Shown one piece after another: positions 37,832 to 46,729 of a stretch of DNA of 64,000 nt (positions within the stretch are counted from its first letter, which is position 1; each line of letters begins with the position of its first letter). Origin of the DNA: Rhodoferax sp. (GTDB lineage Bacteria > Pseudomonadota > Gammaproteobacteria > Burkholderiales > Burkholderiaceae_C); contig NZ_JABBPD010000007.1 of NCBI RefSeq assembly GCF_012927445.1, positions 496,001 through 560,000 on the forward strand. Direction: 5' to 3'. Made by a program: the position numbers and the translations under genes. The notes beneath the pieces are model-generated. The model was given only the letters and a program-made list of their open reading frames with translations. It searched no databases and had not been told where the DNA came from.

Positions 37832-39859
37832 CTAGATCGTTTTGACTTCGGTGCTGGGCGACATGAGCTTGAATATTTGCTCGACGTTGATTTTGACGCT
37901 GTCACTGGAAAAACCAGCATCACGGAACACCGCTCGCAGAGGCGAACGTTTAGCCAGCAGCTTGACAAAGTCTTCGTTGATATCTGTCTCAAAGCAAGCT
38001 GCCAGTGCGTTGCCATCGACAAAGAACACCGGTTTGCCTGCAATGGTTTCCTGTGCAATCGGTAGCGCCAAGTCAACACCCCAATCCAGCAGCACCTGGA
38101 ACAGCAGGTCTTCAGAGGTTCGATCTGCGCGTATGTTGTCAACCATCCCAGCCAATTGATCTTGCGATATAGCGTCAGGCGTGTAGTACACCTCGTTCAT
38201 GTTCGAGTTGTCAATCTTTAGGACGCGGAAACCAATATCTAATGATGCCAGTGCCATTTGACCACTGGGGTCGTTAACAATTGCAGAGCCTGATAAACGG
38301 AGCCTTTCTTTACTAATTTCACAAATATTTAGTGAAAGGGCTTTACTGTTGAGATAATCAATTGCATTTTTTACTACCTTCTTGCTCAGTCCAGTTGCCA
38401 CCTTGTAAGTTGAATTCAAATCTTCTGGAAGTTGAATCAATATAAATCTACAGTTGCTATTCTGAGACATATTTAGATTAAGAACAGAATGTCCTGTCGT
38501 AGCCGAGCCTGCAAAAAAATCAATAACTAAGTCGTCATTTTTGATGCCTACAGCCTTCATCAGTTCGGTCAATACCGATTCATCTTTTGGATTTGTAAAT
38601 ATATTTAATCCAAACAGAGATTTCAGTCGTTTAGAGGCAGCGCGACCATCTTTAAAGAGAATGCTTGTTAAGCTCTTATATTCAGTTTCTTTAAGATGAA
38701 TCTTCAGGCATGGGACCGTTGTCTCATCGTCACCAAAATGGACAAGTTTTTTACTAATTAAATCTAACAAATTTTCTTTTGGACAAAACCAACCACGAGA
38801 TGGCGGCTTTACCGTTTTCTTCGTTATTGGATGTTCAATATCGTAGACGTATTGTCCAACGTTCGGTCCGGAAATATCTGCAGGAAAATAAACACCTTTT
38901 CCATCCATCCATGAGTAATGTTTACTGGAGTAGATCGGGTTAGATTCTGGAAATTTTTTATACCAACTCAAAGCCTCACTATGAATTTCTCTCCAATTAT
39001 CCCCGTGCTTAATCTTAAATCCTTCAAAGGCTTTATAAATTTCATCTATTCCCTCCTTCTTTTCCTCCCATTTCCCTAGATTTCTTGATTTTGTTTTTAC
39101 AAAAAATAGCAAATATTCATGTTGAATTGAAATATATGCTTGGTCATTCTTGCTGCTATTTTTCCAAATTATTTCGCCTGCGAAATTTTCTTCTCCAAAT
39201 ATTTCCTCGCCCATTCTCCGTAAGTTATGCACTTCATTTTCATCAATAGAAATGATGATTAATCCATCATCACGGAGAAGATTTCTTGCCAGCTTCAATC
39301 TTGAATACATCATGCTCAACCAGTCGGAATGACGGCGACCATTAGTCTCTGAGCTAGCAACTAATCGATTACCAGCGTGATCTTTCTGATTGGATTTTCG
39401 GAAATAGTCTTCGGAGTCTTCTGCAAAATCATCCGCATATATAAAGTCATTCCCTGTGTTGTAGGGTGGGTCGATGTAGATCAGCTTGACCTTATTCAGA
39501 TAGGTTTCCTGCAACAGCTTGAGCGCGTCCAGGTTATCGCCTTCAATAAACAGATTTTTCGTGGTGTCAAAGTCCACACTTTCCGCACGGCAAGGACGTA
39601 AGGTCTTGGCAATGGGTGCATTGGCCGTCAGCAACGCCTCACGCTTACCGGGCCAATTGAGTTGGTAACGTTCCTGTGGGCCCTCCACAATGCTGGAGGA
39701 CAGTTCCTGACGCAGTTGGTCAAAGTCAACGCTGCGGCTCAACTGGCCTTCTGAATCCAGTGATTCGGTGACGCAGTTGGGAAACATGTCAGCGATTGCA
39801 GCCAGCTTGTCGATATTGGCTTGCGTAATGTCAGGGCTGTGAAGTTTGAGTTTTTGCAT
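37832..39859 (-). CDS. mod: Type III DNA methyltransferase, Mod subunit
   Basis: The 675-residue protein is a beta-class adenine methyltransferase: catalytic motif IV is DPPYN at 130-134 and the SAM-binding motif FFAGSATTGHS lies near 450, with the target-recognition region between. It modifies and recognises the DNA site for the Res subunit. The start at 39859 is the ATG of MQKLKLHSPD. The middle, about 38200-39480, is far richer in A and T than both ends, as if the recognition region was exchanged. It is third in the operon behind the helicase and DUF4391-like genes. Confidence 0.95.
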   Translation of the reverse strand: MQKLKLHSPDITQANIDKLAAIADMFPNCVTESLDSEGQLSRSVDFDQLRQELSSSIVEGPQERYQLNWPGKREALLTANAPIAKTLRPCRAESVDFDTTKNLFIEGDNLDALKLLQETYLNKVKLIYIDPPYNTGNDFIYADDFAEDSEDYFRKSNQKDHAGNRLVASSETNGRRHSDWLSMMYSRLKLARNLLRDDGLIIISIDENEVHNLRRMGEEIFGEENFAGEIIWKNSSKNDQAYISIQHEYLLFFVKTKSRNLGKWEEKKEGIDEIYKAFEGFKIKHGDNWREIHSEALSWYKKFPESNPIYSSKHYSWMDGKGVYFPADISGPNVGQYVYDIEHPITKKTVKPPSRGWFCPKENLLDLISKKLVHFGDDETTVPCLKIHLKETEYKSLTSILFKDGRAASKRLKSLFGLNIFTNPKDESVLTELMKAVGIKNDDLVIDFFAGSATTGHSVLNLNMSQNSNCRFILIQLPEDLNSTYKVATGLSKKVVKNAIDYLNSKALSLNICEISKERLRLSGSAIVNDPSGQMALASLDIGFRVLKIDNSNMNEVYYTPDAISQDQLAGMVDNIRADRTSEDLLFQVLLDWGVDLALPIAQETIAGKPVFFVDGNALAACFETDINEDFVKLLAKRSPLRAVFRDAGFSSDSVKINVEQIFKLMSPSTEVKTI

Positions 39860-39890
39860 GGCGAACGGTTGTCTTTGACGAATAGGCACT

Positions 39891-39944
39891 AAAAAGGCTT
39901 CTAGTCCTTATGGATAGTGCGTAAGAAGCTATTGAAAATATAGC
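39891..39944 (+). repeat. 54-bp dispersed repeat, copy 5 (inside the island)
   Basis: It lies between the DUF4391-like gene and mod. The left end AAAAAGGCTTCTAGTCC and right end AGCTATTGAAAATATAGC match the family, and the length is 54. It shows that the repeat also enters acquired DNA, or that the island came from a related host. Confidence 0.8.
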
Positions 39945-39971
39945 TGCATCTTGAAGCTGATGGAGACATTT

Positions 39972-40643
39972 TCATGCAGCCAACGAATCAATGGTTTGTT
40001 GCAGATCGCGCAGTTCGGCGTTTAAGGCGACTTTGCGGTTGAACTGCTTTTCTTGGGCTAAGCGGGTGGCTATTTTTTGGGCTTCAAGTTGCTTGGTGGA
40101 CAGTGCGGACAGTCGATCCAATTGCTCCCGCAATGATTCATCCTTACGAGCAGGCACAGCCAAATGCTGGCGGATCAATTGCTCGTACAAACCTTGCAAG
40201 TCCAGCGCCATTGGCAAACCGGGTCGAGCCAGGCTGTCGATTTGCCACGGTGTCGCATGGTAGTCGCCTACCACCCACTGACCGGGGTTGGCTTCACTAG
40301 GGCGCTTGAATGCCGCGACAGCTTGTGTGCGGCCTTCAAAGCGTAGATTGAACAGCATGGGCCGAGGCATGGCTTTGTCAACGCAACGCAACACGGCATG
40401 GTTGAGTTCTGGGGTTTTCAGCGTCAGCTCGAACACGTCGATTTCTGGCACAGATGGTCTGGAGGGTAAGTTGATGGTTTCAGGGGCGAGCTTGTAGGCC
40501 CAGGTGATTTGCTCCACCTGCGCAACAAACAGGGCACGCAAAGCAGCGGTCGGCTGGGTGTGTGCGTAGATCTTGTTCTTTGGCACGGGTCGGTTGACCG
40601 CTGCCTGCAGTGGCCATGCAAATAGAGCGCTTGCCTGACTCAT
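39972..40643 (-). CDS. DUF4391-like protein of the helicase/Mod operon
   Basis: The 223-residue protein starts MSQASALFAWPLQAAVNRPV and has RFEGRTQAVAAFKRP and a C-terminal coiled-coil-like part rich in Leu, Gln and Arg (LREQLDRLSALSTKQLEAQK). This matches what I remember of the DUF4391 family, found between helicases and methyltransferases. Its role is not known. It overlaps the helicase gene by four bases (ATGA), so the two are co-translated, and mod follows after 112 bases. Confidence 0.8.
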   Translation of the reverse strand: MSQASALFAWPLQAAVNRPVPKNKIYAHTQPTAALRALFVAQVEQITWAYKLAPETINLPSRPSVPEIDVFELTLKTPELNHAVLRCVDKAMPRPMLFNLRFEGRTQAVAAFKRPSEANPGQWVVGDYHATPWQIDSLARPGLPMALDLQGLYEQLIRQHLAVPARKDESLREQLDRLSALSTKQLEAQKIATRLAQEKQFNRKVALNAELRDLQQTIDSLAA

Positions 40644-43600
40644 GCCCGTTCCTGAATCACCAAAAAGCTGACCAACTCGAAATCATTCAGTCCCGCAATG
40701 GTCTTTGTCAGGGCCGTGGTCTTTCCGGGTGAAAACAGGCTGTCAAGCTCTTGGTCTTGTTCCCGCTCGATCATGGAGTGAATCGCCTGATCCAGCAGGT
40801 TGGAATACACCTGCATGTTGCGACCATCATCCGTGGCTGCGTTGAACGGCACACAAGCATCCACAACAGGTGAGCTGCGCCCTTTACAGGCGCTTCGTGC
40901 CAAGTCCAGCAGGCGTTTGACTTCAGTGTGCTGCGTGATGATGTTGCCGTTATGCCCGATATAGACCAAATAGAACGGGTGCAGTCGGTTGTGCTGCGGT
41001 GTGCTGGCACCGGATTGAATGCCGCTGTTGACCCCAAGCTGGCGGTTTTTCAGGGTAAAGATGACGCCAGGCAGCAAGCCTTTGTCGACATCGGCTGGGA
41101 CAACGGCATGAAGCCCATTGGGCAGACGGGACAGGTCACCATTGGTTTTGACGTAGTTCAGCAGGTCCATGCGAAAGTCATTCAAGCCAAGGTCGGTGAT
41201 GGACACCCCGGTTTTCAGGTCTTCCATTTCAATGACTTCTTCTTGCAAACGACGCAATTGTTCTTTGCGGTAGGCCACGTCGTTGGCTTGGGCTGACAAA
41301 ACGTTGTCATCGCCCGTGGCGGTCACGTCGGCAATCATCATGCGGCTTTCGACCCGCTCTTTCAGCTTGATGTATTCGTCAAGGGAGATGTCAGGCCAGT
41401 AGTTGACCAACTGAATACGAGCGTTGGGTGACCCAATGCGATCCACACGACCAAACCGCTGAATGATACGCACGGGGTTCCAGTGAATGTCGTAGTTAAT
41501 GACGGTGTCGCAGTCCTGCAGATTTTGGCCTTCTGAAATGCAGTCGGTGCCAATCAACACATCAATCTCACCCGGTTCGTTGGGCAGGATGGCTGCCTTT
41601 TCTTTGGCACGAGGTGCAAACAGCGTGAGCATGGTTTGAAAGTCGATGCCCTGACGTGGGTTCACCGCCAGCTTCAATGTGGTTTTGGGTGTGTCTGAGC
41701 CTGTCACTTTGCCTGTATGCAAGCCATGTTTTTGAAACAAGCCGTCTGCCAGGTTGTCGTACAGGTAGTTGGCTGTGTCGGAAAATGCCGTGAATATCAG
41801 CAGCTTGCGGTTGCCGGGATTGATTGGGTTGGCAAGCTTGTGCTCAATCTGTGCTTTCAGGTGCTGGAGCTTGGCGTCTTCAGCAGGGGTAATTTTTGCC
41901 ATCTCTTTGAGCATGGCTTCAATCACGTCCAGATCATTTTGCAGGTCATAGCCCCATGACGGCAGGTCCATGTCACCCAAGTTAATTTGGACTTTGCCAC
42001 CCGTGCTGTGCTCACCGGCATCATCCAGGTCGGGCAGGTTTTCGTCATCAAAGTCAGCGTCTTCATAGGCGCTTAGCGTGTCGTCAATGGTGGCGGCCTT
42101 GCCGCTTTGCTTGAAGCTGGCAATTTTGGCTAGTGCTTTTTGGTGGTTTTTTTGCAGGCTTTGTAAGGTCAACCGGAATGATTCAACCGAGCTTTCCAGA
42201 CGTTTGAGCAGATTCACGGTCATCAACGCTTGCAGGCTTTTCTCACGGTCGGCCTGCTTGAGCTTGCCGCCACCGCCGCCCACACTGGTGTCGTACATGT
42301 CTTCGTATTTTTTGATGCGGCTGGGCAGGATGTAACTGACCGGTGCATACACCGCCAACTTCAACATGGAGAGGCGGTTAAAAATTTCATTGAAGCCAAT
42401 GACATCTGTGCGGTGTGTCAGTGGGCAGTGAAATGACAGTGGCTTCAAACGTTCAGGAAAATTGCCAATGTCCTTGGTGTCATAAAAGGTTTCGATGTGC
42501 TTGCGTGAGCGGGCAATGGTGACGCTGTCCAGCAGCTCGAAAAAGTCAAAGTCCAACGTTCGCAAAATGGCGTCGGCCGTGCGTTCATCCGGTGGCAGCT
42601 TGGCCCAATTGTTGAAGACGGTCTGCGCTCGACGGAATATCTCGTCAACATCTTTTTCTGTGCGCAGCTTGCCGCCCAACTGTGACGCATTGCCCTCATA
42701 CGCCAAGGCCAGCTGGTTGCGCAGGTCGTTAAAGCGGTTGTTGACCGGCGTGGCCGAGAGCATCAATACCTTGGTTTTGACCCCTTGCTTGATGACGGAG
42801 TTCATCAGCTTCTGGTAGCGCGTTTCCTTGTCTTTGTACGTGTCGTTGTTGCGGAAGTTGTGCGACTCGTCAATCACCACCAGGTCGTAATTGCCCCAGT
42901 TGACCCGATTCAGCGGCATGCCAAATGATTCGCCTGTCGTGCGCTGGAGGTCGGTGTGACACAGCACGTCATAGTTAAACCGGTCTTTGGCGAAGATGTT
43001 GGTTTTGAGGTTGCGGTTGTAGGTAAGCCAGTTGTCGGCCAGCTTCTTGGGGCACAACACCAGCACAGAGCGGTTACGCAACTCGTAATACTTGATGACA
43101 GCCAGGGCAGTGAAGGTTTTGCCCAAGCCCACACTGTCGGCCAGAATGCAGCCGTTAAACGTCTCCAACTTGTTGATGATGCCGGTGGCGGCATCGCGTT
43201 GGAAGTTAAAGAGCTTTTGCCAAACCAGTGTGTCTTGGTAGCCGGTACGGTCGTTGGGCAGTACGTCTTCAGTGAGGTCTTCCAGAAACTCATTGAAGAT
43301 GTTGTAGAGCATCAGAAAGTAGATGCGTTCAGGCGAGTTTTCTTGGTACACCGAGGCGATGTGGTCGCAGACACGGGTGGTGACGTCTTCCAGCTTGGAC
43401 GGATCGCTCCAAATTTGGTCAAACAGACTCAGGAAAATGCCGGTGTGTGCGGGTTCATCAAACTTGTTGACGATGTTGGAGACGGCATCACCATGCTGGT
43501 AACCCAAGTCCACTGCCGTGAAGCCATGCAAAGGCATGTAAACGGCTGATTCCGACTGTTGTTGCACCGCCGCGAACTGTTGCATGGGTGCGGTGCCACG

Positions 43601-43963
43601 GTTGCTACGGAAGCTGGCTTTACGACGCATCCAGTCAGCACACTCTTTGGCAATGGCCCTTTGGGTCATCTTGTTTTTGAGCTGGATTTCAAATTCAGTG
43701 CCGTACAGATCACGTTCCCGGTCAGTCTTGGGAATGTGGAACTCGCGTCGTTCCTTCTTGGCGGCATCCGTGACGGCATCTGCGGCGAAGGTGGGGGCTG
43801 TGAAAATGAAGTCAAACGATTCAACCGTTTCCAGCTCACGCTTGAGGGCTTCGAAGGCGTAGATGGAAAAGCAAGAGGCAGCAACTTTCAGGCGTGCGCC
43901 AGGCTTGATCGACTTTTTGAAGTCATCACCCAGCAACTCATTGATGTTGTCGATTAATTTCAT
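40640..43963 (-). CDS. SNF2-type helicase with PLD-like N-terminal region
   Basis: The 1107-residue protein has an N-terminal region resembling a degenerate phospholipase-D fold (no HxK motif seen), then an SF2 helicase: Walker A ADSVGLGKTFT at about 278, DESHN at about 364, LMLSATPVNNRF, and the later IGTDCISEGQNLQDCDTVINYD and QRFGRVDRIGS. It begins the operon with DUF4391-like, mod, mntA, hepT and res. I choose the ATG at 43963 (MKLIDNIN); a longer frame to 44080 is unlikely. It probably provides a second DNA motor to the restriction system. Confidence 0.9.
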   Translation of the reverse strand: MKLIDNINELLGDDFKKSIKPGARLKVAASCFSIYAFEALKRELETVESFDFIFTAPTFAADAVTDAAKKERREFHIPKTDRERDLYGTEFEIQLKNKMTQRAIAKECADWMRRKASFRSNRGTAPMQQFAAVQQQSESAVYMPLHGFTAVDLGYQHGDAVSNIVNKFDEPAHTGIFLSLFDQIWSDPSKLEDVTTRVCDHIASVYQENSPERIYFLMLYNIFNEFLEDLTEDVLPNDRTGYQDTLVWQKLFNFQRDAATGIINKLETFNGCILADSVGLGKTFTALAVIKYYELRNRSVLVLCPKKLADNWLTYNRNLKTNIFAKDRFNYDVLCHTDLQRTTGESFGMPLNRVNWGNYDLVVIDESHNFRNNDTYKDKETRYQKLMNSVIKQGVKTKVLMLSATPVNNRFNDLRNQLALAYEGNASQLGGKLRTEKDVDEIFRRAQTVFNNWAKLPPDERTADAILRTLDFDFFELLDSVTIARSRKHIETFYDTKDIGNFPERLKPLSFHCPLTHRTDVIGFNEIFNRLSMLKLAVYAPVSYILPSRIKKYEDMYDTSVGGGGGKLKQADREKSLQALMTVNLLKRLESSVESFRLTLQSLQKNHQKALAKIASFKQSGKAATIDDTLSAYEDADFDDENLPDLDDAGEHSTGGKVQINLGDMDLPSWGYDLQNDLDVIEAMLKEMAKITPAEDAKLQHLKAQIEHKLANPINPGNRKLLIFTAFSDTANYLYDNLADGLFQKHGLHTGKVTGSDTPKTTLKLAVNPRQGIDFQTMLTLFAPRAKEKAAILPNEPGEIDVLIGTDCISEGQNLQDCDTVINYDIHWNPVRIIQRFGRVDRIGSPNARIQLVNYWPDISLDEYIKLKERVESRMMIADVTATGDDNVLSAQANDVAYRKEQLRRLQEEVIEMEDLKTGVSITDLGLNDFRMDLLNYVKTNGDLSRLPNGLHAVVPADVDKGLLPGVIFTLKNRQLGVNSGIQSGASTPQHNRLHPFYLVYIGHNGNIITQHTEVKRLLDLARSACKGRSSPVVDACVPFNAATDDGRNMQVYSNLLDQAIHSMIEREQDQELDSLFSPGKTTALTKTIAGLNDFELVSFLVIQERA

Positions 43964-44588
43964 TTTTCTAAGACTCCCTGACCACCGGTCATTGAGGCAT
44001 CTTAACCAGCAAAGTTGCCTTACTTTGGACTCAAACGAGCGCTCTCCAGCAGCCTGAGCATGCTTGGCTGTGAAAACCAATATGCAACATGGACTGGCTG
44101 AGCACTTAGCCCACGTCGGCAGCTGCGTTCAGGATAGGTGGAAACACTTCATAAGCCATTTTTCTGAGGCCATATATCGGCCTGAAGGATGGACTTCTCT
44201 ACGGTTATAGGTCACGAAAATGAAGTAAATATCTGAGCAGATGATTTCATAATCCTGGAGACTGTTTTATTGGTGTCAATATCTTTAATTGCTAGCGCTG
44301 AAGTGTTATTTCATTGCTTTTGCATTGAAGAGGTTTTGTTTTATTATTGGTTTGAAGGTATTCTTATTATAGTAGGCTGGTATTGCATGTTTTATGGTAT
44401 TGAGTTCATATAAGAATCGTCTAAAACTTCTAGGAGTGAGATGGTTGCTGTGCTGGTGTTAGCTCTACTATCGGATACTGTAATGCGTTCAATGGTAAGA
44501 AGTTGTTCAATGTAAAAAATACTGAACTGTCCAATTATTTGCAAAGATAGAAGTCGATGCATTTATAAACAAATCAGGAAATTAAATC
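43964..44588. other. AT-rich intergenic stretch
   Basis: No gene of convincing size is visible. It lies between two divergent genes, so it should hold the promoters of the helicase operon and of the replication-type gene at 44589. I see no clear sigma-70 pair. The base composition drops towards A and T at about 44200, marking a change of DNA origin within the island. Confidence 0.5.
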
Positions 44589-45305
44589 ATGAACACAAAC
44601 AGGCAGCATTACGATTTCAGTAATTTTGAATTTGATACAACAGCTTACGATCATCGTACGCTTGACGAATTACTTTATCGTGCTAAAAGAAATATGTCAG
44701 AGCTAGCGAAGTTGATTAATCGACTGTTTGAACGTCATTCAAGAATACTGGTAGTGAGGATTGATTTAGGATACAAAAAAGAGGTTGCTGAATCAGTTCC
44801 ACTTGAAATCGTGCAGATGCATCGTGAGCAATTACTTACAGACAGGAGGAATCATCCAGAAGTCTTTGAAGGCCTGCTAGGGTACGCCTGGTGTCTTGAG
44901 TATGGAGAGCAAGGAGGTGGATATCACTATCATCTACTTGCGCTATATAACGGCGCTGTTCGTCGTGATGATGTCGGCCTTGGCATGGCCATACGTGATT
45001 TATGGAATACGATTGCCAACGGTCATGGACATTGCTATATCAGCAACTTCGATAAGGTTAAATTGGAAGGTCAAGGTAACCTGGGCATTGGCATGATTCA
45101 TCGTGACAATGTATTACTTCGCATTAACCTGATTGAAAAGGTTGCGACTTACATAGCCAAAAAATGCACTGTATTTGACATGCAGTCTGGCAGGACAGAC
45201 TCAGGGGATTTCCGTACTTTTGGTAAGAGCTGGATGCCCAAACCTTTAGATCAGAATGCTCCTCGTCGAGGACGTCCACCTCAATCGAATGGTTCGACTT
45301 GGTAG
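44589..45305 (+). CDS. Inovirus Gp2/YagK-like protein with HUH-type replication motifs
   Basis: The 238-residue protein resembles the YagK/YfjJ and inovirus Gp2 group. It has a His-Tyr-His triad (H113, H115 in GGGYHYHL) and a Y188-x3-K motif in TYIAKK, which together match rolling-circle HUH endonucleases. Replication of a phage-like or satellite element is the likely role. Its AT-rich coding sequence differs from the upstream defence block. The ATG at 44589 follows AGGAAATTAAATC. Confidence 0.75.
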   Translation: MNTNRQHYDFSNFEFDTTAYDHRTLDELLYRAKRNMSELAKLINRLFERHSRILVVRIDLGYKKEVAESVPLEIVQMHREQLLTDRRNHPEVFEGLLGYAWCLEYGEQGGGYHYHLLALYNGAVRRDDVGLGMAIRDLWNTIANGHGHCYISNFDKVKLEGQGNLGIGMIHRDNVLLRINLIEKVATYIAKKCTVFDMQSGRTDSGDFRTFGKSWMPKPLDQNAPRRGRPPQSNGSTW

Positions 45306-45344
45306 TTTCGACAAGACTTGATTGTTGGTTTACTAAGATGGTCC

Positions 45345-46304
45345 TTACTTATTGACTCTACTTTTCCTCCACGCTCTTAATGCTGTGCCGCAACCACCGA
45401 GTGTGTACGGCTTATATACGGATTTATCAGTAAACCACTCCACACCCTTATGAAGCTTTTTGTGCAGGAATTCGCTATGCTTTCCCTCATCTGCAAATTT
45501 CTGCAAAATAGCAATTACTTCTTTTGGTTTTGCAAATCTTTTGGTTTCTTGTTCAATATCCCAAGCAATGCTAATTGCTAGTTTCCCAATGCTGATGTTT
45601 GGTATCAAGCCTGGTATGCCTGGCTTGATATCTTTATCTAAGTCGTCAAAATTGGATTCAATTTTTTGACTTTCACAGAACTTTATTAAATCAGATTTGT
45701 ATAGTGTTGAGCGACTTATCCAGTAGTCGATATCATCATATTGGCGCTGATATCTGGCTGTCCGATGCAGAGGTGAATAGATACTTTGATTTTTAGGTTT
45801 GTCTTTGAATGCTTGCACAAATGAGCCATCCAGAATGGAAGCTGTGTGCTCCTCAATTTTTTTCAAAGCATACTCTACGGATACTGGTTCAGGAGATTTT
45901 ACTTTTGGTTTTAGTCCAAGATCAGTACTCGATAGATCTATTACTTTTGTAGCATCAACATTCCAGAATTCAATTTCATGATTTAAAACTGATTTAATCA
46001 TGCGATCCATGAAGTAGTAGTTTTGATCGCGCAACTCTTCTTCGTGATAAATATCTTTTACTGTGCTGTGGTAGGCTAACCATGGCTCTGTAGTGGAATC
46101 TACGTTTTGCACTTTGACGATGGAATCGATCTCACTCTCCGACTTCTCCAATAGTCCCAGGTGTATTGCAATATCCATTTTATCTGGCATATTGCATAGC
46201 TGATGGAGGACGGTTGCTTCGCTTATTATTTTTACAACGTCTTCTGCTGAGTAATAAATTGCATCGCAAAAAGATATGGAGAAATTATATTCAGAGGCTT
46301 TCAT
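45345..46304 (-). CDS. Unknown AT-rich gene of the island right end
   Basis: The 319-residue product has no motif I recognise. It looks soluble, with a charged helical N-terminal half (SATVLHQLCNMPDKMDIAIH-like), an acidic middle and a C-terminal segment with many Lys and Trp. It is rich in A and T, as its neighbour at 44589. Its start overlaps the 46301-46528 gene by four bases, indicating co-transcription from the island edge. It could be an island regulator, toxin or defence protein; none is supported. Confidence 0.7.
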   Translation of the reverse strand: MKASEYNFSISFCDAIYYSAEDVVKIISEATVLHQLCNMPDKMDIAIHLGLLEKSESEIDSIVKVQNVDSTTEPWLAYHSTVKDIYHEEELRDQNYYFMDRMIKSVLNHEIEFWNVDATKVIDLSSTDLGLKPKVKSPEPVSVEYALKKIEEHTASILDGSFVQAFKDKPKNQSIYSPLHRTARYQRQYDDIDYWISRSTLYKSDLIKFCESQKIESNFDDLDKDIKPGIPGLIPNISIGKLAISIAWDIEQETKRFAKPKEVIAILQKFADEGKHSEFLHKKLHKGVEWFTDKSVYKPYTLGGCGTALRAWRKSRVNK

Positions 46305-46528
46305 TTATGATGATTCCAATATGGTTTATTCAATAACGCTTGGGAAATATGCCTGAATACAGTTCCTGTGACTCGCATCCATCGAGTAAGCACATAGTCA
46401 AAATCTTGCCTGAATGGACGGTAAGCTCGGTCATCCCTCATTAGGCGGGCAATCGCACCCAATCTAACAGAGTTGCGCAGCAGCGAACTCTGACGGGAAT
46501 CGGCCAAGTACATCAGACAAGTGTGCAC
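46301..46528 (-). CDS. Small protein upstream of the unknown gene
   Basis: A 75-residue frame starts with GTG at 46528 (or ATG at 46513) and ends in a four-base overlap with the next gene. The product is basic, with the stretch SVRLGAIARLMRDDRAYRPF. I do not recognise it. The overlap is the main reason to accept it. Confidence 0.4.
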   Translation of the reverse strand: MHTCLMYLADSRQSSLLRNSVRLGAIARLMRDDRAYRPFRQDFDYVLTRWMRVTGTVFRHISQALLNKPYWNHHK

Positions 46529-46625
46529 AATCGGAGGGTCGATGGTGCAACCCGTTGTGGGGTTAACAACTAAGCCAGGTTGCGCACGGCATTAGATGAG
46601 CAACATTTAGGCACTTTTCTTTTCG

Positions 46626-46648
46626 ACGGTACTTTTAACGGTACTTTA
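46626..46648. repeat. Right-end ACGGTACTTTT repeats
   Basis: ACGGTACTTTT at 46626-46636 and ACGGTACTTTA at 46638-46648 repeat the motif seen inside the left end. They lie 53 bases before the right attachment site. They are candidate arm sites for the integrase. Confidence 0.6.
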
Positions 46649-46701
46649 ATAAGCAAATACCAAGAAAGCTAGTGTTCATGCGGGTTTCAGCCTCATTTAC
46701 C

Positions 46702-46721
46702 ATCCCCGCCAGCCGCACCAA
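46702..46721 (+). repeat. Right attachment site (attR) of the genomic island
   Basis: This is an exact copy of the 20-bp tRNA 3' end at 20689-20708. It is followed after about eight bases by a strong terminator, as would be expected behind an intact tRNA gene. Confidence 0.9.
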
Positions 46722-46729
46722 ATGTATTT

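Larger units (their letters stand above)
20689..46721. mobile_element. Integrated genomic island at tRNA-Arg, about 26 kb
   Basis: The element is bounded by a 20-bp direct repeat of the tRNA 3' end and starts with a tyrosine integrase. The ACGGTACTTTT motif occurs inside both ends. Contents are mobility and DNA-processing genes (left), defence genes (middle) and an AT-rich end with a possible replication initiator (right). I see no relaxase, type IV secretion, capsid or terminase genes, so it is neither a self-transmissible conjugative element nor a complete prophage as visible; it may be mobilised by another element. Confidence 0.88.

Noticed and set aside
37828..38142. Longer form of the MNT protein starting at 38142
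   Set aside because: The extra part overlaps mod in another frame and has no protein-like sequence; the short form begins right after the mod stop.
34008..43963. DISARM or BREX system
   Set aside because: The DUF1998 gene and separate PLD gene of DISARM are not present, and no PglZ or BrxL-like gene is seen for BREX.
20689..46721. Complete prophage or conjugative element
   Set aside because: No capsid, tail, terminase, relaxase or secretion genes are visible between the att sites.
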